Assembly (NCBI RefSeq): GCF_000524195.1
Contig: NW_020170392.1
Span: 1,431,774-1,495,773 of the forward strand
DNA length: 64,000 bases
Origin: Echinococcus granulosus
Lineage: Eukaryota > Platyhelminthes > Cestoda > Cyclophyllidea > Taeniidae
Reading direction: 5' to 3'
Shown piece after piece: positions 50,494-63,756 of the stretch (position 1 is its first letter; every line of letters starts with the position of its first letter). A program made the translations under genes and the position numbers. Under the pieces are notes generated by a model. It did not search any database. It saw only the letters and a program-made list of their open reading frames with translations, and was not told the origin of the DNA.

Positions 50494-51202
50494 ATGTCTC
50501 AATTCGCTCTCAGAATGCGTGCTTTCTTTATGCAAACGAACTCAAAACAGCAGTTCTCAATCGCGACCGTGAAGAAGCATGTTCCCTTAATAAGGTTTAG
50601 GGCACAGTTAAAGCGCACCTCCGGTTAGTGTTTTTTGGATTAAATATACTTGCTTTTTGTTCTCCATTGGTGTATATGTCCTCACCTAAGGTAGTTATTT
50701 GTGTTTCTAACACTCATTGAATTATTGCTCCAGGTGTTAGGTGCAGCGTTGTAATTTTATAGTAGATGCATTCTCATTGAAAATGCATAGAACTTTCTCA
50801 GTTACTAGGACTCGACACATGAAATTCCTCTTCTATTTGTCTTAATTGGGCTAAGTTGCCTTGTAACACTTGACTTGCACAACGCTCCCTGTTGTGCAAT
50901 TTTTGAGTTCTCTTGAATGTCAACACCACCCTAGTAAATGGCTAACCCAAATTGTCAATAGATTTACTCGAATTCACCACTTTCCACAAATTTATGGTGT
51001 CAGGTTTTTGAAGTGATATTCATTTCTAATGGCGACCCTCCATCAGACATCAAGCATTGGCGCACTACCTTCTACCCATGTATTTTTCGTTTTAGAAAAG
51101 GAACCCGTTTTAAAGGAGGACGTCTTCACGGAATTGACGTTCCATCCAAATTTCTTCCGAAAACCTATTTCTGAAGAAGAAATTGCGAATTTTCAGGTTT
51201 GA
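50494..51202 (+). CDS. KGD4/MRPS36-like protein (2-oxoglutarate dehydrogenase complex component 4)
   Basis: Two exons: 50494-50623 (phase 1 at a GTTAGT donor) and 51096-51202 (acceptor TTTTAG, stop TGA), giving 78 aa. The start is the first ATG of the open frame (MSQFALRMRAFF); an internal ATG gives MRAFFMQ. Two signatures match the small KGD4 family: VKKHVPLIRFRAQ near the N-terminus (family VKPHTPLIRFPDR) and FHPNFFRKPISEEEIANFQ at the C-terminus (family LPQKYRRKLVSQEEMEFIQ). The family tethers the E3 subunit to the mitochondrial 2-oxoglutarate dehydrogenase core; it was once counted as a small mitoribosomal subunit protein. The arginine-rich, acid-poor N-terminus fits mitochondrial import. 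It is shorter than human MRPS36 (about 103 aa), with a shorter middle linker. The gene lies between two minus-strand genes and is divergent from DNAJC2. Confidence 0.75.
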
Positions 51203-51950
51203 TACCGGTATATATCTTGCTCACTGCCTAGTTCGGTGGCTTGAATCCTTAGTTAACGACAGGTCCGTATTCAAGGTGAATCTCCGCAGACCTCTACTTC
51301 TCGGACGTAGTAGATTAATCGAAATTCGATAAAACTATGTGAAATAGACTTTTTTTTCCCTGGATTGGTACCACTAACCATCCCGTAAACTCGGACTTAG
51401 GAGTTGCATGTCACCTACCGATTGACCACACAGCGTGCTGCTGTCTGCAGCTTTTGTTGTTAGAGTTGACAAAAGCATAATACGCCTCACATCGATATCT
51501 TCTGCAATGACGTCCATGTTCCCGTTGATAGGCGCCAAGTGAGCCTTCTAAGGGGCTCTACTTGCTTCGTAGGTGGGTTACCAAGTTACAATGTTAACAC
51601 ATTATTGGCTCGAAGTGGTGCCACACATCCAAACCGTCAGTAGTTAAACCTAACAGTTTGAACGGGGAAGTTACTAACCTCAGGAACTGAGAGGGTGGGA
51701 AGCGTCGAAGCGCAAACTACTATAAATGCTTAAATTTGCCTGGTCCTTAGACGGAATCTGTACTCAGGTCAAGCCTTCAGGTCCAGCAAACAGCCAAAGG
51801 ATGCGAAAACTACTTTCCCCCGTTCACTTCACAGCCGTAACGGGATTTGCGCAACTAGCAAAAAAAAATGAACCCTTAGTAGTAATGGTCTTGAATAACC
51901 CGCCAAATCATGAGGCAATATAAATCGAAACGCGAAATAAAAGCAAGGGA

Positions 51951-54900
51951 TCAGACAGGATTGCTAATAAGAGTTTGGAGCCGTTTGATCTCCCTGTCAA
52001 GATCGACAATCAGCACGTCATCTTCGTAGTAGACGCCGGAGGTTAGGAGACACTCCCGTTCATCCCTCAAGCGCCTCAACTGGGCGTCAAGGGCAGGGTC
52101 GTTGACTTTTTGGAGGGCGACCGAAAATGGTAGGGGGACCTCCTCCTGATTGCCTGATGCGGCTTCCCCCAAACTACAATAAAAATAAAAGGAATTCGGC
52201 TAACGCAACGACTACGCTGCTAATAACTAGAACGTGTGTTCGTCTTCGTATGCAGACAGAACCCCGGGAGAATGCGATGCACTGCGTGTTAAAGCGAATA
52301 TACGCCTTCTCAATGAGTAATTTGAGAATTAGAGGTAGCATTCACGGCGAGGTGACGCGCCTGTTTAGGCCAATGGGTCATACACATTCTTAAAGGAGTG
52401 TTCGATTGCTCAGCAAAGCTTATCGTTTCCATTTGAAAATGCGGTAGAGTGTACGCAATCAAATTCTCGAAACCCTGCTGGGTATTGGTACAGCCGATTG
52501 AATTACGTACATTGCTGTGATAGCTACCACCGTCAGTTTTATCGCAAAAAACTAGTTACTGTAGTGACAAAACTACAATGTCCCGAATATAAAGAATAAT
52601 TCGGGATCCCCGGGATTGTTTACGTAGTTGGATTTCGAGTAGAACACCATACGTAATCTTTGTAACCGTGAACGAAGACCAATCACACTCGTTTGGCTGC
52701 TCAATTATCACTGGAAAAAGCTTATTTTTAGTACACTCAGTAAAGGGGAATCTACCCGTCACAGAGGTTTTGACAAAAAGCAAAGTTGGAGGGCTGGATT
52801 CTGATCTGTCACAAAGTTGCCACTAGGGCCTCCTTAAAGCAACATTTGATTCGGTTTCCATTTAACGAGTTTGAATTTTGGGGTAAAACCAGGACGGATA
52901 TCGCCGCTTCTGTTCACTTCCACGAGATTCCTGTCCTAAGACTAGCGATCAAATACAAGTTCCGTTTAATACCTATTGCAGGATACGCACAAATCGTATC
53001 AATGTGCAGAAGTCGACAGAGCATGATAATTTCTCAATTCAATAGCTTTTAAGAATCAAAAAAAAACGAAGGAAGCATGCCCATTTCTACGTTACAAAGA
53101 ACTTTAACCCAACATTTCAAAAATCACCTAGACCCACCAAGAATCCGACCTCACTGATATAGATTCTGCTCGATAAAGGTGATAATAGAATCTGTTGCAG
53201 TCATGACACAACTATCGAAAAACAGCACGCCAAAACCGGAGCTAATTCAATCAGGTAACTGACCTCTGTGGGTCTGCTGGATTCTGCTGGGCCGGTGTGT
53301 CGTGATGGAGACAAGCTCGTGTGTCCCCGGCACGCAAAAGCAGACACTGCTCCCTTCGCAGACCCTCCACCTCGGCTTCGCGTCGTTGAAGCTCCTGTTT
53401 GGTGGCGTTGGCAGCCTCCTGTCTTAGCCGCGTCACCTCCTGCAGTGCCCGCGTCCATAGATCCTTATAGCGAGCCCGTCCGCGCAACGCGCCGTCCAAA
53501 CGTCGCTCCATGGTAGAAATTTGGCTCTGGGCGTTTGTCAACTCCGTGGTCAGACGGACCAACTCAAATTGGAGGCGACGAATCTCCTCTTCGTCACGCT
53601 TTGCCTGATCCAACCCGTCTTTTGTGTCTGCGGTTACGCCAGTGGTGGAGGTAGTGGTGGCTTTGAGATGATGTTCAATCAGTTGTTGCTCAAGACCTTT
53701 ACACTTTTCCCGTAGGACGGCCAGCTGATTCGAAGAAAAAAAATGTGTATACCGTCCGAAAAAACAAGGATTAGTTTAACAAAAAGTGGTGTTGAACTTA
53801 TTGCACTAAACATAAATCAGTCTTCTGTTGTGGCATTATCTAAAATCTTTAAAATACGAACCAAGGCCTTTTCAGGGGATCGTTTGGGACTCAGCAAATC
53901 GACTTTTGTATCGAAAGTTAAATCAACTTAGTAGCTAAAGAAAGCAAATTTCTACAAATGGGACTGCAGCTAAATGAGTTGCGTCTGCACCGAAAAATTA
54001 TGGATGAATGATTCGAGCACAGTGTAAGCAATCTATCACAAACTGCAAAAGGAGCTTAATAAAAGTATTTAAATGAGAATGATTTTAGGCAGTTCTATCA
54101 GTCTAAAGGTATTGGTACTTACAGATAGCATGACATCATTACCATGACGCATAGCAGAACTTGACTTTTTTTTGGATTTCCAATTGGCCCTTCGCGCTGG
54201 CATTATTTGATCACCGATTAAAAAGCAATCATAAATACTTTCATTTGAACCGAAAAACCCCATAAGATTGACAACAATGACATTAAAACATACAAAGTCA
54301 TGCAAACAGATATAAACGAAGTGTGGCACCCATAAAAGTGCCAAAAGTGCTCCATGAAGTAGGGCCGATTTACCCAGGCATTTTTGCTTACCGCATATGC
54401 ACTACACCGCTTACTGCCATTATTATTTTTGCTCAAATAACTAAACCAGAATAAACAACATCATTCATCACCTTCATTTGCAGTATAATTTTACACTATT
54501 ACAGCCAAGGGTGTATGTAATTTAAAGCTTAAATTCCAGTGAATCATAGCTTTAACGTCATAGCTACATGAAACAGGTGGGAATCGGTTTTAAGTGGAAT
54601 CTGGATAAATTTCATGCTGGAACGCTTACTTCTGGACTCGTGGTAATGAACTCAAGGGCCGTCACTAATGACCATTCACTGTAGAAAAATGCCACCTTCA
54701 CAAATATCGAGGCTCTTCAGTCAGTCGCTAAGATAGTTATACGACACACATCTCACTAAAATTAAGATTATGATGGGTCAGTCTATCAAGAGACCCAGCA
54801 TTCACATTGAGTTATTTTGCAACCTCTTCAACCGGCACTCTTCCGTTGGAGCAACCCTATTTTTCCCAGTCTTAGATGTGCCTCCATTAGTGGCGTCGTC

Positions 54901-57900
54901 ACGACTCATTTCAAAATTCTCATTTTACTCATCAAGCAGTCCATGGAGTGAAATTTCCTACAATAAGCCTACACGACAACGGAGCTGAACATGTGCAAGA
55001 AGTAGGTGTTCTGTGCATTAGGAGTGGATGAGAAAACGCTAATTTCCTCCGGTATAGTTCTCATGTTTCACTACTTACACTAAACTGAAAAGCAACCTGA
55101 CTTAAGAGGCAAACGTTGGAACAAGACATGTTCACTTACAATCAATTAGTGCCTTTTTCAACTCCATAAACGATAGAAAATGGCAAATAAAGTGCCAACT
55201 TTTCTGAACGCCCCCTCCCAGTTGCAATGATATAATCTTGAAAATCAGTAAAAACGCTCTTGTTAACGTGCTGTTCTCAAAAATGTTCAACATTAGGTCT
55301 GCACACTAAGGTGAAATTCTTCTACCTGTGCAAATAAACGAGAAAATGTCAGATATAATAACAATGACCAAAGTGTGCCAGAGAATATTTGTAGCGGAGT
55401 CATAGTGTTCAAATGTATCTCGTTACGAAAGTCAGTCTAGTAAAGGTTTATCAGAAAAAACTTTAGAAATTGAAAAATGCAATAAAATGTTAAACACCTC
55501 ACCTCGTTATTGAGATGAAAATTTCGCTGTTGTTCACTACTGATGGCCTGTTCAGCATCGCGAATTTTTCGCTGAACATCATTTAGCAGATCTTTTTCGC
55601 GAATTTCGAGATTCCTTTCAAGATCTCGCTCTGCCGCGTTGAGAGCCGCTTCCTTGAGAGTCAACTGCCTTTCTCGTTCCATTAGAGCCTCCAGCGCTGC
55701 TCGCAGTTTATCCTCTAGCATTTGGTATTCCTGCATCTGGAAAAAGAAAGGCGTAAAGCTGATAAGACAATCCTCGAATGGTCGAGACAAAAACCTACGG
55801 AATTTTCGTAATAATCATCGACATTATTACATCATGTTACTTTAATGGTTTAACCAAGTGTTATTCATGATACACATCATATTATAGTCAATAGCAGGGA
55901 TTGAAATTTGGGACACCTTTCAAACTACCTTCTTCTTGCATAAAGACTCCCTTTCAATCTCCCGCCGTTTCCATTCCTCTGCAAATACCATCAACATCTT
56001 CTGTTCCCGAAGTTTCAAATTATTTTTAAAGCGCTCCTCCTCCTTCGCTTTCCAGAGTTCCAGCTCAAGAGCTGCTCGGTACTCCGAGGTTTGACGAATA
56101 TCAGTAGGTAGCTTTGGAGTGCTATCTGGAACCTCTTTCAAGCCATCAATGTTCAGTCCCTCAATTTGCTGAATACAGGGGCAAAAAAACGGTTAGGCAT
56201 GATCACCTCATTGTACAAGAACTCGTTAATTTGCTCACGTTGAGAGAAGTAATTTCGGCTGTCGTCGAAGAGTTATACACACCAAAATCATCCAGGATGA
56301 GGGAATACTTTATCTGAGCCATTGGTTTCCCATTCAACTTGACATCTGCTACTCCCGTCATGAATCTACGTTGACTATCTGTGACGGTAAATGAAAGGAT
56401 CCGTTTTATACACCTATAAAAGTATAAAAGATTTGCGAGATGGCACTCACTTGACATTTCGATGACGGGTTCCGGGAAGATTTCGCCAAGAGGGATGACA
56501 GCCCACCCAAGGGAGGACTCGAGACCATTAGAACCATCGGAACATCGACCTAAAATCTCCACGTTCAGTGGCTCCTGGAGGAGACGTGATTTGAACTGAA
56601 GTAGCATTGCCAAAAGATAAGAAAAGAAACGCTACTGAAAGTGGTAACCCTGGTGGTGGATGATTACTTGGTTGTGGCATACAATAGCTGCTTCAGTGCC
56701 CCTAAAAGTGCTGTCTGAAGGTGGTCGTGCGTGTGAGCATGTGCTGTCACAAACAGTTGATAAACACAGAGCCAATTTTAACTAACTTCCAATGCTGCAG
56801 CTCAAAAACAGTGAGAATAGGTTATTAGGTTGAATAATTTAGGTTTATGGAAAGAGAGATGACGCGTGATTCAGTTTCCTTAGCAACCATCAATTCCTAC
56901 TAATAGACCAGACTAGCTCTAACAAGTCGAGTTACATACGATACTACATTGAATGCGAGGGTGCATCTTTACGGTCGCACAGTTTTCCTAATTATTAGTT
57001 TTGGTGAAAAAATCGAAGCACAATTCGTAGCAATTGTGGACACGAGTTTGTAATTCGCTACAGAAAAACGAGACACAGGCATATTGAAACGCCAAAGGAG
57101 CATTTAGCGAGGTGAGGTCGTTGACACTGAAAGTAGGTGATGCGCTGGTAATCATAGAAGTCCCACTTCAACATTACAGACCCTGAGAGTCATATAAAGC
57201 CAAGTGAAGACCAACAGAGGTAGATGCATTTAACCAAAGCAATGCATGGACTACCAACAAAGTTCGATAATACCACCTAAGCGAATCCAACAAATTTGAA
57301 ACGAACTTTCAAGGTATGGAAGTAGGGTATTTGGCAGATAACAAGCATTAGGAGACAGTCACAAAAACTGATACGCTTTACTATTACAGTAAGGAATTGA
57401 GCAAAGGTGATACATCCCACGGCTACCGGAGAAAACAAAGTTGGAATCCGTTTAGCAGCCGTTCTGCATGACGGTTGGTTAAAATGCCGAATCAATGTCG
57501 AATTGACAGTAAGAAAATTAAATGATGCTTATCAGTCCAAGACGGACACTAAAACCTAAAATTTGACGGGAACTAGCCAATTATAGGGATGTGAAGAGTT
57601 TTACCCACCTAATAATGGGGATTAAAGACAGTGAAAATATGTAATTCTCAACATGCTAAGAAATGAGCATTAAGCAATTTTACTTTCTTACGAGCCTTTT
57701 CACCAGTTGTCGTTACAGTTTGCGCTCTAGACGATTATACTCTCATTATCGTTTTTATCCAAGATACATCAAAACAAAGTTTGGGAGGTGTAAAATGACT
57801 AATTAAATTTCATAGCAATTACACAGCTTCGAATAAAATTGACATAATTATTATTTTGAACTCTCACAGATACAGTGCACTCATAACGTGCTTGCACAGC

Positions 57901-60900
57901 ACCATTGGCCTTTAAGCGGAGAAGAAACTGTCATTGAGTGACCTACCTCCGAAAAATCAGCGGCCAGCTCGAAAGCACAGTAACCCTGAAAGAAGTGTTT
58001 TTCCTCGTTCGCAGAAAACTGCACAGGTGGGAGCGTCATTATAGGATTTGTGGTTCCGAATAGGGGGTAAACGTACCTAAGACAAATAAGTCATAGCTTT
58101 GTTAAGTTCACTTACTTGGCGTAGACATAGGTCTCCTTTGAGGGAGACGGTTCGCAACAGGCTCTTATAGTCTTTAACTCTATGGTGTAGCAGAACCGAC
58201 GCAGCTGCACACTCTCATTCATGTAGTTGGTGGGAATTTGAGGCGCTGTTGTTCTCAAAGTGATTGGCTGTTGCGAAGGCAATGTCTCAGATGCCGATCT
58301 CTGATTTGTTTGCATTTGAACTAATGTGGTGTCCATATTGAGTGCTTGAGCCGGCGAACCTCCGCCATTCTGAGGGAGAAAAGGCTAAGTTCTGAGTTGA
58401 ATGATTAGAAAATGGTTAGCTAGACGAGAGATTTTATTATCTGAACTCACCGTTTTGGGACCTGCTTTAACTTGAGAATGTGATCCGTTAATGTGGCGCT
58501 GAACATCATGGTTATTCACGTTGAATCGCAAAATGACCGGCGAATTAACATTACCAACTTGAGGGGAAATTAACTGTTAAGAAAAAAATGTGAGCGCTAG
58601 GTAGTGATTTCATTTTGGGTATGAAAATAGTGAACTCACGGTAAATGTGACGTCCATAGAAAGGGGGTAGCGAGTGGTTGGGGTAATTTGATCGCCAATA
58701 AGTGACAAATTTCCTTGACAGTGACCAATTGGCTTTTCATCAACGAAAAGTGTAATTTCAATTATGTTTACTCGCAAAAAGCAGGCCCGAATAGCATCCA
58801 CTGTCGATCTGAACACCATAAAATGGGACAAATAAATTCTAACCTGATAAAAAATTTGTACTGATCATCACCTAGCTTTGTACAATCTTCTTCCTTAAAT
58901 TCCCAGATGAATAGGTCATTGCTTAGAAAACGCAGAGTTAGCTTGAAAGTTGAAGAAGGTGACACTTCGGGAGGTAATAAGTTAGCAAGTTGTGGGATTG
59001 AGACCAAAACCATTGAGATGAGAAAACATTCTTTGGGGGAGTCCGTACCTCTGATCTCAAAACCATCAACCAATTGATTGCCGAGGTTCTCCACGAAACG
59101 CTCCACTTCCAATGGCGTTGCGTTTAGATCACCAGACGCTACAAGACTACTTGAACTGCATGGATCAATATAAAGGCCACAGTAGACCTCCGGGCATGGT
59201 CTCAGCTTTGAATTGAGCACCTGAAACCACTTGAAGGTTTTGCGTTCGGTAGCTGAACGCACGTCCAGAATGATGTATCCGAGGAGGTTCCTTGAACATG
59301 GAGAAGCGTTGTAGTTGATAGCGAAAATTTGCAGTTTTATAGAGGTGCGCTGAAGCCGGTACTGTCTTAAACTGGCATGATCGACCTCCCAAGCGAGTTC
59401 TTGCTCAAAATGTGGGGTCGAGGAATGAGGAACAGGATCTGTTGAGAGAAGTTCTCGATCTAACTTGGCCTCAGCAATTACACTGGCCTCTGGCTTGTCG
59501 ACAAAGTTTCTGCCTGTTTAATAATAAATAGCCGAGTAAATTCACGTCCGAAAATACGACAAAACTAAAATAGGAGGGCACAAAACGTTCATCTAGTGAT
59601 GCTAAACAGGCAACTGGTCATGAAAACTGAAGAAGGATAACAATATTTTCCGTGATTTACAAGATAATTTTAACAGGGCAAAGAATACAGGAATCTAAAA
59701 AAACCACAGAGGAACCAATTTACACACAAAGTAGGAGAAAAACATACCAAAATTTACAGAATGCGAAAAAACGATGTACCTGATATCACCGAAACTACGA
59801 CCAAGCAGCGTCTTCCTTGAGTCATTTAGGTAGTAAAAGAAATTTCAGGAAGAAAAAACTATAAAACTATGCAATCGTTCATTGCTCTGTATCCTAAAAT
59901 GTAAGTTGAGAAATGCAGTATAAGCAGTAGGGAAAAAATCCAACTAACTATTGAATTATGACAGGCTAACACGTCTTCAAATGCAGTTGGTAATAATTAT
60001 GGACGGGTTTAATAATAAAATAACTTTTAAGCTCGTCACCAATACTCACTTTAGGAACGTGTGAAAAAAAGCAACTCAATAGCGATAAAATATGCACATT
60101 CACGTTAAAAGGAATTATCAGAAGAGGCAATGAAAATTTCAAAAGTCATCGAATTCAAACACACTACTACTCTTGTCATTGCAATCGATTTGTGAAAAAG
60201 ATTGAAAAGCCGCATTACAGGTGAAATTAATCCAGACACATAATGCTTCAAGGGTCTGAAGGTCGCAAATGTGACTGGTTTGCAGGGATAGAGACAGATG
60301 ACCGCAGCGACCGCTGTCAACAAGATATGCTGCAAAAGAAGGGTTTAAACAAACAGGTGTAAGAGGGTTCCACCCAGTTAAAAGAAGTCGTGTGTACTAC
60401 ACATGTTTGTTAAGATTCAGCTGCTGGTTAGGACGCGTTTAGTGGGCACAGATCTCCTTACAGAGCAGTCGTTATCTATTCCCGATGGAAAAGTTCGCTC
60501 AGAACGTCCAGTCCGCTGATATCTTTACGCTGTTCATAATATTACAAATAAAGATTGCCCTACCCAATGAGTTACCATGTTTTAAGAAGACGATGCCCAA
60601 AAAGGAACAGATGAGCTCAGAATCCATCCCATTTGCAGGTCGTCGGAGTCTCCCTTCAATTAACAACGTTATGGATTTCGAAGTGTCTGAAAGCCACTAA
60701 ATCTAACATTTGATTCCGCTGTTAATGCCAGAATATCCTTTTTCCCACGAGTCTTCTCTCAGGCTCGCTTTTTGGCAGGTGTTGCACTAGGCACCGATGC
60801 GGAACATATCTGCTCTGCTTTATAATAAATCGTCATTACCCGGAAAGAGCAAACATTCGCTAAGGGTTTTTTTCCATCGCTGCCAAGAAAACTGCTTAAA

Positions 60901-62686
60901 GGCGTAGGGCACAAAAAGAACCTTCAGCTTTTAGTAGAATTAGCCTTCCTTGGCTCACCCCAATCTGGATCGCTTGATGGATAACCATCCATTCCAACGT
61001 GGGGTCCGATCATTCATTACGGCTGGGAATCCTTGCGGCATGAATACCAAAAGCCTCTGCTAAGTGACCAAGTTTGCAACTAAGAATCTTAAGGAGCTGC
61101 TTGAGGCACAACTGCAACTGGCTGCATACCCAAAATCCTTATTTTGTGGTCATCCGCATCATAGCACAAAATTAAGCTAATCTTTATAGTCCTTACCCTG
61201 TTTGCCCTCAAGCGGCTCTCGTTTGTTCTTGCAAGTTCCAAACAAAGCGGAAGAACGTCCATTCCGCTACCTTTTGGATTCTGGCGCGGCAAGGTCAATA
61301 AAGAAGCTTCACGCTTCCCTGGCCGATGTCACGAAATCAGAGTCGCTTCACCATCTACAGGATTGCATTTAACGGAAAGGAGTAGGTAGTAGAAATGGCT
61401 TGTGCAGTGATTCTTGGCGCTGATTTGATTCGTTCCACCAAAAATGGTGCCCATTTTCGCGGAAGGTACCTCCCTTGCCCATCAAGTTACGGAAGCAAAT
61501 GCAATCACTTCGATTTCGAAGAACAACGATGACGCCTACGACGCCCACTTCAAGGTCGTAACCATACCCACGAACATCCCGGATGTCCTCTGCACGCAGC
61601 TCAATCGTGCCATCGACACGAGCGAGGAACCTCAGAATTTACCAATTACGTAGGTGAATGTGTTCTTATGGTGGGATGCCAAGCTGGGAGCATACGATAA
61701 ATACCATGAGAGCTAGGTTCATTTGGCAGGCACCAAGATGCATACCGACCCCTTTGTTAAAAGTAAATGATCTGCTCAGAGGGATGATGAGGCGAAATCA
61801 TAAAGATATCTAGTTCGCCAAAACCCACTCAGATTGCCCTGGTAAAGGACGGAAGGTGTCCAGCTGTGTCGATTACAAAATTCGGCAAAAAAAGTATTTT
61901 CGCCACCCCACGTAAATGACTCCCTAAGCATTCTACACAGTTAAATCAACATCACCTCACAGACCAAGAGCAGCAACACTTAATAACAAAGAAAACTCAA
62001 ATGCAACGAAAAATATTTAATTAAAGTAAGAAAATCAACCTAAGCACGACTCGACATAAAGGCCGCAGCATACCACTGGATGCGGTTTCACATTGTTATC
62101 CAAAAGTTGATGCCAACTAAACAGTTTTTTTTGGGTAGCTTCTCTCGGTTCCAAAAAGAGGTAACCAAGAGGATCCTTAACTCGAGGACAGCCATCCCCA
62201 TGAAGCGTATAAAACGTGAGCCGTATCAAGTGGCGATAAGAGCGATAGAGCCGGAGACTCCGTCTGTCAAGTTCCCATGCAAGTTCTTGTTTAAATTGTG
62301 GATTATTATAATGTTTTACAGGATCTGTGCACAGCACCTGGGGCCCCAATTTCGCCTCCGCACCTATGCAAGCTGTGGGAATTTCTTCAAAATCCTCTCC
62401 TAGAGGGATGGAATACAATTAATGAGAAAAAGAACGATTATGAAAAACAGTTGGAAGTAGACGATATGCAGCGTATGAAAAATGAGTGTTCACTAGGTAA
62501 TCAAAGACGTCTACGTTCAGTTAGTCCTCTTTTTCAGTAGATTTTAGTCAGTAAAACACCATGATGTACCTAGGTAAGCCAAAAACTTCAGCATTTCGTA
62601 GAAAGTACTGGCACAAAAACTTCTGTTTGTAAAGTCTCACCTGAGATCAATGACAAGACCAGTAAGCGACGATCCTTCAGAGACAT
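51951..62686 (-). CDS. cep120: Centrosomal protein of 120 kDa (CEP120), complete
   Basis: Centriole-elongation factor of the daughter centriole. Twelve exons in agreeing phase: 62686-62641, 59513-58844, 58808-58640, 58573-58451, 58369-58116, 58076-57947, 56595-56451, 56378-56239, 56168-55929, 55736-55503, 53724-53264, 52173-51951, giving 944 aa (human about 986). The N-terminus MSLKDRRLLVLSLISGRNF matches the family start. C2A is about residues 1-112 (AEAKLDRELLSTDPV, FEQELAWEVD, LGYIILDVRSA). C2B is about 150-295 (FLISMVLVSIPQLANLLP). C2C is about 380-545 (YVYPLFGTTNPIMTLPPVQF, GYCAFELAADF, IKYSLILDDFGVY). The C-terminal third is coiled coil (KLREQKMLMVFAEEWKRREI, QLTLKEAALNAAERDLERN). It ends with the conserved RDERECLLTSGVYYEDD and LDREIKRLQ. 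A second C2A exon and a dead retroelement lie in intron 1 (separate entries). Exon 8 could start at a rival acceptor (56413), but that gives a stop. Confidence 0.93.
61180..61960 (+). mobile_element. Decayed Ty3/gypsy-like protease and RT remnant in CEP120 intron 1
   Basis: Plus strand, antisense to CEP120. A retropepsin-like box FRYLLDSGAARSI (near 61260-61300, with the D-S-G-A active-site motif) is followed about 120 nt on by AVILGADLI (61410-61440), the box that closes the protease fold in gypsy elements. Further on, TDPFVKSK and a frame-broken LVKDGR/SSCVDYK (61840-61880) resemble the start of the reverse transcriptase. Stops and shifts are frequent, so it is inactive. Its upstream limit is uncertain; the open frame at 60485-60700 may belong to it. 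Confidence 0.55.
62040..62399 (-). CDS. Duplicated, diverged CEP120 C2A exon in intron 1
   Basis: A 120-codon segment follows the acceptor CCCTCTAG in phase 1, exactly as the main exon 2 (59513) does. Its protein parallels C2A: GEDFEEIP-AEAKLG, CTDPVKHYNNPQFKQELAWE, LDRRSLRLYRSYRH, DPLGYLFLEPREATQKK, WHQLLDN, VVCCGLYVESC. The matching stretch of exon 2 reads AEAKLDRELLSTDPVPH, FEQELAWEVDHASLRQYR, LGYIILDVRSATERK, CGLYIDPC. No frameshift or stop breaks the domain; a TGA at 62035-62037 follows at once. A weak donor (TTAG followed by gttgat) at 62040 would leave phase 1, so the exon is phase-symmetric and could be included, skipped or used alternatively. Being open over 120 codons despite marked divergence suggests it was under selection (inference). 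A pseudo-exon or a terminal exon making a C2A-only protein are the alternatives. Confidence 0.75.
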
Positions 62687-63756
62687 TTTGGAAAATTTGG
62701 GACTCGCAAGGAAGAAACCGTCATTAAATTGGGTGAAGATTCATGCTGCAGAGCCCTAAAACATGAACCAAGTCCTCAGTACGCGCAACACTTACTGATT
62801 CACTGAAACAGACTTAATGGAACAGTCTAATAGAACACTCACTATATGTACAGTCACCAACTAAATACCACATTTAGCCAGCCACGTGGTGCAACACAGA
62901 TGAAGAGCTTACTGGCATGATTTTCTAACTGGATGGATAACACTACTATGTCTAGGCTGTCGGTGTGTGACACGTGTTCACAATTGTGCATAAATACACA
63001 AACAACCTTCACTGATACCAACATTACGCACAGCCTTAAATCCTCTTGCGTAAATCACACTTAATTCCATACTCGAAACAAACCTAACCAGAACGGAGGA
63101 TAACCAAAATATTGTGCTGGTCGCCGTAATCTGGTATGACCAGTTTTGGTGGTTTTAAACAAGTTAACGTAGAAGTTGTCGCCTGGTTTAGGTACACGAT
63201 TCTGAGATATTCACTAAAGGCATATTAAAGTAATTGAGGGCAAAGAGTGTGTGAGTGAAATTTTGCCATGTAATGTCCAAATAATTTAAACAGGTTTTTA
63301 GTTTAGTGAAGGAGTTTGGAGAAGCTTTTGCAATGCGGTGTGAAGGCCAAATGTGCTATTTGTATTTAGTCAATTCAGTCTTCATTGCAGTACAGCTACT
63401 GTTCAGAGCAATAACGCCAGTTTTATATGCGTGACATCGTGTCGTAGTAAAGGAGTTGACAAATTAAGCACTTTGCACGAACCTCTCCCCCAAGCAGAAA
63501 AAACTATTTCATGATTTTGAATTGATTTGTTTCCAACTTTGGCTACGTTGTAGTGAATCCTCCTTCTCTCTCTTCCACTTCCAGTTTCATGTCCTTGGAA
63601 CGAGAAGGGTGTGTAGAGGATGACATTTTCCATTGTAGCAGTAATGTGAGGCTTTACATCTTTTGGGTGGTCAGTGGGAGCCGGAGTTCGTTTTCTTCTC
63701 GGGAGTCACAGGCGTCCACCCTCCCATATGATTGGTGTAAACTGACTGTTCCTCAC
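62687..63756. other. Region upstream of CEP120
   Basis: Presumed promoter and 5' UTR of CEP120 just above 62686, then unrecognised sequence. No supported gene. Open frames at 63403-63633 (minus) and 63553-63777 (plus) overlap each other and match nothing I know. Confidence 0.4.

Noticed and set aside
56379..56413. Upstream acceptor for CEP120 exon 8, reading CIKRILSFTV
   Set aside because: With the phase-1 donor of the previous exon it gives an immediate stop. The acceptor before 56378 keeps the frame.
58769..58844. Continuation of the CEP120 C2B frame beyond 58844 (FICPILWCSD)
   Set aside because: It is intronic. The AG/GTT donor at 58844 and the acceptor before 58808 rejoin FFIR to STVDAIRACF in frame.
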